A DNA stretch of 30,398 bases from Porticoccaceae bacterium UBA2002 (GTDB lineage: Bacteria > Pseudomonadota > Gammaproteobacteria > Pseudomonadales > Porticoccaceae): positions 1 through 30,398 of the forward strand of contig DDCQ01000098.1 in the NCBI GenBank assembly GCA_002334915.1, read 5' to 3'. Positions within the stretch are counted from its first letter, which is position 1, and the number at the start of each line of letters is the position of its first letter. Positions 25,731 through 30,398 of this stretch are shown in pieces. Position numbers and translations under genes: made by a program. The notes under the pieces were generated by a model that had not been told where the DNA came from, made no database searches, and worked only from the letters and a program-made list of their open reading frames with translations.

Positions 25731-27602
25731 TCAAGGCGTGTACCAAACCGGCGATGTATAGGCGCGCTCCTGAATAGTTTTTGGGCCGCGCGGCGGTGTA
25801 TCCAGACCCAGCGCCAGACTGTCAAAAAGACCATTGCGCGGTGTGGGAATCTGCAATACGCGAGCGTAATAAAATGCCGACTGGGCAGCATCAAAATCCG
25901 GATCCGACCATTTAACCGCAAACTCAGCCTGACCAATGGTGTTGGTATATCTGGCCGATTTTAAATCTACAGTATTACCCACGGCTGGTAACTTGCCCGC
26001 TGCATCCAGCTCCCGATCACCTGACCAGTCTATATTGTAGACCTTTTCATGCTGCTCGCCGGTGGCGTCTACCCAACCCTTCACAATTTGGACCCGATCC
26101 AGATTAGCATCCACCGGATCTTTTACCGCCCGCACCAAAAACTGTGGCGCACCCGCAGACGCATTGGCGGTTAAATCACCCCCCATGGGCACTCCGTACT
26201 GGTAGCCGATACGGGAAAAGTCTTCGGAGGTCTCGGCATTGGCAGGAAAGTCCCAGCCAGCAAATAGCTGAACACGCAGCCGTGGGCCACTGGTGGCATA
26301 GGTCTCTTTGCGCTTAAAGGCGGCATAGATCGCCTCGCGGCTATTTTCTTCAGCCCAGACCGCCGCCAAGCCGGAGGCCGACATATCCCAGCCACTGGCG
26401 CCGGTAGGGTTACCCAGAGCAGGTGCCTTGGTCTCGGGAGTGCTGTCTGAGGCCATTTTGCCCTGGAAGTTATCCTCCTCGGGCGAGGCCAGACCCGAAT
26501 GGGCGTCGGTGGAACCAATAAAGCCAAATTTAAAGGGGTTAACGCCAATTTTTTGCTCAATGGCCAAACCTTTTTTCAGAGCCGGGCGCACATAGTCTCC
26601 AGCGGTAATCTGGGTATTATTTTTGGTGGTTTGAATATAGTAACCATAGGTTTCAAAGTCAGCGAACTCATCATCTGGAGAAAACTGAGCATGGGTTTCA
26701 CTATCACCTTTGATCTGAGTCATCTCAGTAATGGGCTCCCACTGCATACGTGTGCGCGCATAGTCAGCGGTAATAGGCTGGCCTTTAACGGTGGTCTCGG
26801 CAAACATATAGCCTTTGGAAATATTTGAGTTGTGGGGTATGGCGATAAAGCGGCTATCGGTGCGCTCCCCAGTATCAGCCAACCACTGCCATAAGTCCTC
26901 CGGGTACTGGCTCTGGTCTGAACCAAAGGGAATATACTGGCTGGCTTTTTCGCCACCATCCGGAGTAACCACGATACGGTGCAGATTTGCGCCGGTTGGT
27001 ATTGAACTCCACTCCCACCCCAGCAGGCTAGTAAATACGCCCGGTTCGTTGTGCTGCTCTGCGGCGTCAATAATATCCTGCCAGGCATCTTTGGAGGTAT
27101 TGGTGGTATCACCGAAAATCGCGACCCCAGCAATATTATTATTAATATCAGCCACCGGGTCGCCACCTTTCTCGGCGGCCGACTTGGGCAAAAAGCTAGC
27201 AAAAAAAGCGCGCCCATTGTCGTTGTCCAGCGCTGTGTTTAACTGCCTGACTGCCCACCAGCGTTTAACAGAATCATACAGTCCAATATCATCCCACTCG
27301 ATAGTTTCACCGCGAATAGCCCGCATCACGCCAAGCATCTCGGCATGGTCTGAGACCACCAAAAAATCCAGTGGCGTACCAATCTGAACTCTGGTGCGAT
27401 TATAAGGGTGAATCACCGGCTCGCCCTTGGCCCATCTGTAGGAGGTATCCGGGTCTGCGGTGAAATTTTTGTTTAAAAAGGCATCGAAGGAATAGGTTGT
27501 ATGCAGATGGGTATCGCCAAAATACACCTGAGTCTCAGTTTCTTCGCTGGCTTGAGCCAAGCCGGTAACAGATAGAAGCAGCGTTATCGCTAATAATCTC
27601 AC
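25731..27602 (-). CDS. Exported DUF3604 protein, PHP-like metallo-hydrolase fold
   Basis: A 623-residue protein with a cleavable signal peptide (about 1-19, ending GLAQASE). It contains YFGDTHLHTTYSFDA (27-41) and DFLVVSDHAE (79-88), then IPHNSNIS and GFIGSTDAHSGLA further on. These match the metal-ligand motifs of PHP-type phosphoesterases (HxH, SDH, and later His and Asp-x-His). The family is annotated only as DUF3604; no substrate is known. The start is GTG at 27602 with a strong AAGGAGA ribosome binding site that overlaps the stop of the upstream gene. Metal dependence is inferred from the motifs, periplasmic location from the signal peptide. It heads the pair with the prolyl isomerase and HupE-like genes. 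Confidence 0.85.
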   Translation of the reverse strand: MRLLAITLLLSVTGLAQASEETETQVYFGDTHLHTTYSFDAFLNKNFTADPDTSYRWAKGEPVIHPYNRTRVQIGTPLDFLVVSDHAEMLGVMRAIRGETIEWDDIGLYDSVKRWWAVRQLNTALDNDNGRAFFASFLPKSAAEKGGDPVADINNNIAGVAIFGDTTNTSKDAWQDIIDAAEQHNEPGVFTSLLGWEWSSIPTGANLHRIVVTPDGGEKASQYIPFGSDQSQYPEDLWQWLADTGERTDSRFIAIPHNSNISKGYMFAETTVKGQPITADYARTRMQWEPITEMTQIKGDSETHAQFSPDDEFADFETYGYYIQTTKNNTQITAGDYVRPALKKGLAIEQKIGVNPFKFGFIGSTDAHSGLASPEEDNFQGKMASDSTPETKAPALGNPTGASGWDMSASGLAAVWAEENSREAIYAAFKRKETYATSGPRLRVQLFAGWDFPANAETSEDFSRIGYQYGVPMGGDLTANASAGAPQFLVRAVKDPVDANLDRVQIVKGWVDATGEQHEKVYNIDWSGDRELDAAGKLPAVGNTVDLKSARYTNTIGQAEFAVKWSDPDFDAAQSAFYYARVLQIPTPRNGLFDSLALGLDTPPRGPKTIQERAYTSPVWYTP

Positions 27603-27612
27603 GGGTCTCTCC

Positions 27613-27999
27613 TTAATTTGCCTTATCAGTTGCTAATGTTCTGCGGGCATATTCGAGGATAGCAATTGCCACCAACTCAATTACCGTAGAGCGAATTGCC
27701 GGATCCGTCAGACCATCCAACACTATATGCACTATTCGACCAAACAGCACAGTCAGCATAAATACCAGAGGCACGGCCAGCCAGGCAGCATTACCAGGTC
27801 TTGAACCATGGAAAGTGAAAATTGCCAACATCAGGAAGGTACCACCCAGGTCCCCGCGCAGAGTTCCCATGCCATGGGTCTCAAGCGCTCTTACGGCAAA
27901 GTCTGCTTCCATTCCGGCCGGATTAAAGATAAAACCCACAGCCCCCAAAAGCATGCCCAATGCGAGCAAACGCAGTACGATACGTAGTGCCATTTCCAT
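27613..27999 (-). CDS. Small four-helix membrane protein, DUF4345-like
   Basis: A 128-residue hydrophobic protein with about four membrane helices (roughly 5-27, 47-63, 72-92 and 102-118). RGDLGGTFLMLAIF followed by FGRIVHIVLDG resembles the pattern seen in DUF4345 proteins, whose role is unknown. The ATG at 27999 has AGGT about eight bases upstream. Its stop codon is part of the ribosome binding site of the DUF3604 gene, so the two are almost certainly co-transcribed. It is the first gene of the four-gene cluster. The family assignment is tentative. Confidence 0.6.
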   Translation of the reverse strand: MEMALRIVLRLLALGMLLGAVGFIFNPAGMEADFAVRALETHGMGTLRGDLGGTFLMLAIFTFHGSRPGNAAWLAVPLVFMLTVLFGRIVHIVLDGLTDPAIRSTVIELVAIAILEYARRTLATDKAN

Positions 28000-28050
28000 T
28001 TTTATTACCTTTTTTATCTATTGTTTTTGTTGTAGTTTTAGCCCGCTAGC

Positions 28051-28072
28051 TTAACCGATTTTTATCGATTAA
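28051..28072. promoter_or_regulatory. Dyad in the divergent region before the DUF3604 cluster and the permease
   Basis: A 22-bp palindrome, TTAAcCGAT then TTTT then ATCGaTTAA, with a single mismatched pair, lies 52 bp upstream of the first gene of the minus-strand cluster and 122 bp before the permease. The 195-bp region 28000-28194 is AT-rich and otherwise holds no gene and no promoter I could call. No regulator gene adjoins it, so the binding protein is unknown. Confidence 0.4.
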
Positions 28073-28194
28073 TGGCCTGATAATTTCTGACCAAATGGTA
28101 TTTATTTCATTTCGTTAACTTGGCAAACTATTTGTCCTTTAAAAGCAGTGCTGTACAGTGCAGGCTCTGACCTGGTCACAAAACAAAATTAACT

Positions 28195-29499
28195 ATGCAT
28201 AGCTTCTCCAGAACCACAGGTATCTCTGTTGTTGTCGCCAATATGGTCGGCACCGGCGTCTTTACCAGCCTCGGGTTTCAACTGCTGGGTATTCAGTCGC
28301 CCTTTGTATTGATGATGCTGTGGTTTGTAGGTGGTTTAACTGCCCTCTGCGGCGCCTTGACCTATGCCGAACTGGGCGCCAACCTGCTCCGCTCCGGCGG
28401 TGAGTATAATTTCCTGTCGCGCCTCTATCACCCCTGCGCCGGATTTATCTCCGGGTGGGTATCTGCCACAGTCGGCTTTGCTGCACCAGTGGCTCTGGCC
28501 TCCATGACCTTTGCCGCCTATCTGTCGGCAGTCTTTCCCGAGCTCAACAGAACCTGGACCGCCGTAACCCTGGTGTTGGTGATAACTCTGGCCCACTGCT
28601 TCTCGCGCAAAGCCAGTAGCAATGTGCAGCAGATTTTTACCGCGCTCAAGCTACTGCTGATAATACTATTCTGTGCAGTGATTTTTATCTGGGGCAACAG
28701 CCCTCAGTATCTCAACTTTTTGCCTCAGGCCGGAGACGAAAAGCTGCTGTTTAGCGGTGCATTTGCTGTGGCTCTAATCTATGTCAACTATGCCTACACC
28801 GGCTGGAATGCAGCCACCTATGTCACCGGCGAGCTGGACAATCCCCAGCGCAATCTACCCATAGTGCTGGCTGTAGGCACCGGCCTGGTATTGATGCTCT
28901 ATCTGCTCCTCAACTTTACCTTTCTCAGCGCGGCGCCCATCTCAAGCATGGAAGGCAAACTGGAAATAGGTGTTGTAGTGGCTGAGGCTGCATTTGGTGG
29001 CAGCGCGGGCAAGGTAATGGGCGCAGTGCTGGCGGTACTATTAATCAGCACAGTCAGCGCCATGACCATGGCTGGCCCGAGGGTGCTACAGATGATTGGC
29101 GAGGATTTTACAGTCTTCTCCAAACTCGCCCAGTGCAATAAACAGGGCATTCCAGTTAATGCAGTGCTATTTCAGGGCATTCTGGCGATGTTTTTTATTA
29201 TCAGCGCCACCTTTGAGTCGGTGCTGATTTTCTCCAGTTTTGTGCTGGCCATTAATACGCTGTTTTCCGTGCTCGGGGTTTTTGTGCTGCGCTTTAAAAA
29301 GCTCAATATCCCCGGCGCCTTCAAAACCACCGCCTACCCCATTGCACCGATTATTTATTTGAGTGTCACCCTGTGGACCCTGACCTATGTGCTGATCTCA
29401 AAGCCAACAGAGGCGCTGATTGGCCTGGGGATTATTGCTGCTGGCGGTCTAATCTATTTTTTATCCGCCGACAAAGCTGAGCAAGATTCGGGTCGCTAA
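28195..29499 (+). CDS. APC-superfamily amino acid permease
   Basis: A 434-residue inner membrane transporter with about twelve hydrophobic helices. The first helix has VVANMVGTGVFTSLG, the glycine-rich unwound substrate site (GxGxF type) of the amino acid-polyamine-organocation superfamily, and ALTYAELGANLLRSGGEYNFL follows in helix 2 and the loop. FAVALIYVNYAYTGWNAATYVTGELDNPQRNLP is the usual helix 6 to 7 region and suggests the LAT/APA-like branch. The substrate cannot be told. The ATG at 28195 has no recognisable ribosome binding site. The AraC/methyltransferase gene follows after 28 bp on the same strand. Confidence 0.85.
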   Translation: MHSFSRTTGISVVVANMVGTGVFTSLGFQLLGIQSPFVLMMLWFVGGLTALCGALTYAELGANLLRSGGEYNFLSRLYHPCAGFISGWVSATVGFAAPVALASMTFAAYLSAVFPELNRTWTAVTLVLVITLAHCFSRKASSNVQQIFTALKLLLIILFCAVIFIWGNSPQYLNFLPQAGDEKLLFSGAFAVALIYVNYAYTGWNAATYVTGELDNPQRNLPIVLAVGTGLVLMLYLLLNFTFLSAAPISSMEGKLEIGVVVAEAAFGGSAGKVMGAVLAVLLISTVSAMTMAGPRVLQMIGEDFTVFSKLAQCNKQGIPVNAVLFQGILAMFFIISATFESVLIFSSFVLAINTLFSVLGVFVLRFKKLNIPGAFKTTAYPIAPIIYLSVTLWTLTYVLISKPTEALIGLGIIAAGGLIYFLSADKAEQDSGR

Positions 29500-29527
29500 A
29501 AAACCATAAGTCGGCAATACTCTGGTT

Positions 29528-30352
29528 ATGAAATCCGACTATCAACGCATCGCTCAGGCCATTGACTTTATTAATGCCAATGCCAAACAGCAGCCCTCTC
29601 TGGAGGACATTGCCGCTCACCTGCACCTGAGCCCGTTTCACTTTCAGCGCCTGTTTAGTCAATGGGCTGGGGTGACACCAAAAAAGTATCTGCAAATCCT
29701 GACTGTTGGCCGCGCCAAACAATTACTTGCCCAATCTAAACCATTGCTAGATGTATCAGATGCTGTGGGCCTTAGCAGCAGCTCCAGATTGCATGATCAT
29801 TTTGTGCAGCTTGAGGCCGCCAGCCCTGGACAATTTAAGGCTGGTGGTGCCGGTATGGAGATTCAATATTCTGTGGCTGGTAGCCCATTTGGTGAAGTGT
29901 TTATTGCTGTGACTCCCAGAGGTGTCTGTAAGCTATCTTTTTTGAGCAATAATATTGACCAGCAAATCGCAGAGCTGCATAAACAATGGCCCAATGCCAG
30001 GCTAATCAATCAAACTACAGAGACCACAAAAACGGTGGAGGCGCTGTTTGCAGGTGAGAGAAATATTGATGGGCCGTTATCGCTCTATGTGAAAGGCACC
30101 AATTTTCAAATTAATGTGTGGCGGGCTCTGTTGCAGATTGAGCCGGGCTCTATCAATAGTTATGCGCAGGTGGCGGCGGCGGTGGGTAGGCCCAGGGCTT
30201 CGAGAGCTGTGGGGACGGCTATTGGCTCTAATCCGGTGGGGTTTTTTATACCCTGTCATCGAGTGTTACAACAAAGTGGGGGTATTGGGGGGTATCTCTG
30301 GGGGGAGACGCGCAAGCATGCTATTCATGCTTGGGAATCTGCTAGGTATTAA
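29528..30352 (+). CDS. AraC-HTH / O6-methylguanine-DNA methyltransferase fusion (Ada-like)
   Basis: A 274-residue fusion. Residues about 5-105 form an AraC-type DNA-binding domain (SLEDIAAHLHLSPFHFQRLF, then DVSDAVGLSSSSRLHDHF). Residues about 110-270 form a DNA alkyltransferase with the acceptor cysteine 243 in IPCHRV and GGIGGYLWG behind it. It would remove alkyl groups from O6-guanine onto itself and may switch on repair genes. It lacks the N-terminal zinc-binding domain of full Ada, which accepts methyl from phosphotriesters, so signalling must differ or be absent. No clear ribosome binding site precedes the ATG. From about 30190 codon choice changes, with many GGG, AGG and AGA codons. 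The gene lies 28 bp after the permease. Confidence 0.9.
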   Translation: MKSDYQRIAQAIDFINANAKQQPSLEDIAAHLHLSPFHFQRLFSQWAGVTPKKYLQILTVGRAKQLLAQSKPLLDVSDAVGLSSSSRLHDHFVQLEAASPGQFKAGGAGMEIQYSVAGSPFGEVFIAVTPRGVCKLSFLSNNIDQQIAELHKQWPNARLINQTTETTKTVEALFAGERNIDGPLSLYVKGTNFQINVWRALLQIEPGSINSYAQVAAAVGRPRASRAVGTAIGSNPVGFFIPCHRVLQQSGGIGGYLWGETRKHAIHAWESARY

Positions 30353-30398
30353 AGTTGGGGGCTTTTGATCGAGGGGCTTATCTGCGCCATCACCCTTG

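Noticed and set aside
28151..28158. CTGTACAG as a LexA-type box before the permease
   Set aside because: LexA boxes need CTGT and ACAG separated by eight bases; here they are fused, and no SOS-type gene follows.
28195..28200. A leaderless start for the permease gene
   Set aside because: There is no ribosome binding site, but also no -10 element at the right distance, so the evidence is only negative.
30314..30332. Hairpin AAGCATG / CATGCTT near the end of the Ada-like gene as a terminator
   Set aside because: It lies inside the coding sequence and no T-tract follows it.

Overview
The window reads as chromosomal core DNA of a free-living gammaproteobacterium, plausibly a marine Cellvibrionales or SAR92-type lineage. 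That placement is an inference from protein family resemblance, the moderate GC content and the gene order; no rRNA or tRNA gene is present to test it. About 26 protein genes fill the window densely. I see no insertion sequence, prophage, integron or CRISPR array.

Layout. (1) 1-581: the C-terminal end of an NhaC-type Na+/H+ antiporter. (2) 693-2042: xseA. (3) 2121-3934: a methionine gamma-lyase gene with a divergent Lrp/AsnC regulator (an mdeA-mdeR arrangement). (4) 3983-14347: a minus-strand block der / [class III aminotransferase and divergent PuuR-like regulator] / bamB-yfgM-hisS-ispG-pilF-rlmN-ndk. (5) 14486-16450: a PAS-GGDEF-EAL protein with eleven in-frame 18-bp repeats. (6) 16504-22020: the complete isc operon (iscR-iscS-iscU-iscA-hscB-hscA-fdx-iscX), with a readable promoter and two abutting IscR type 1-like boxes. 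(7) trmJ and the divergent suhB. (8) 23803-27999: a four-gene minus-strand cluster of a small membrane protein, an exported DUF3604 (PHP-like) protein, a membrane-anchored parvulin-type prolyl isomerase and a HupE/UreJ-like membrane protein. (9) 28195-30352: an APC-family permease and an AraC-HTH/O6-alkylguanine-DNA methyltransferase fusion.

Regions 2 to 7 follow the old gammaproteobacterial order known from E. coli and Pseudomonas (xseA/der-bamB-yfgM-hisS-ispG-rodZ-pilF-rlmN-ndk-isc-trmJ-suhB). The departures are informative. rodZ is missing between pilF and ispG. No cysE lies between iscR and trmJ, where Pseudomonas has it. Three metabolic or signalling modules have been inserted: mdeA/mdeR, aminotransferase/PuuR-like, and GGDEF-EAL.

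How the genes work together. The isc operon builds Fe-S clusters used by IspG and RlmN in this same window. yfgM and bamB serve outer membrane protein folding, and pilF serves type IV pilus secretin assembly. mdeA and the aminotransferase are catabolic modules, each with its own divergent regulator and a dyad in the shared control region. The least understood part is the DUF3604/PpiC/HupE cluster, my best candidate for an undescribed system: three of its products carry export or membrane-anchoring signals, and the genes are tightly packed.
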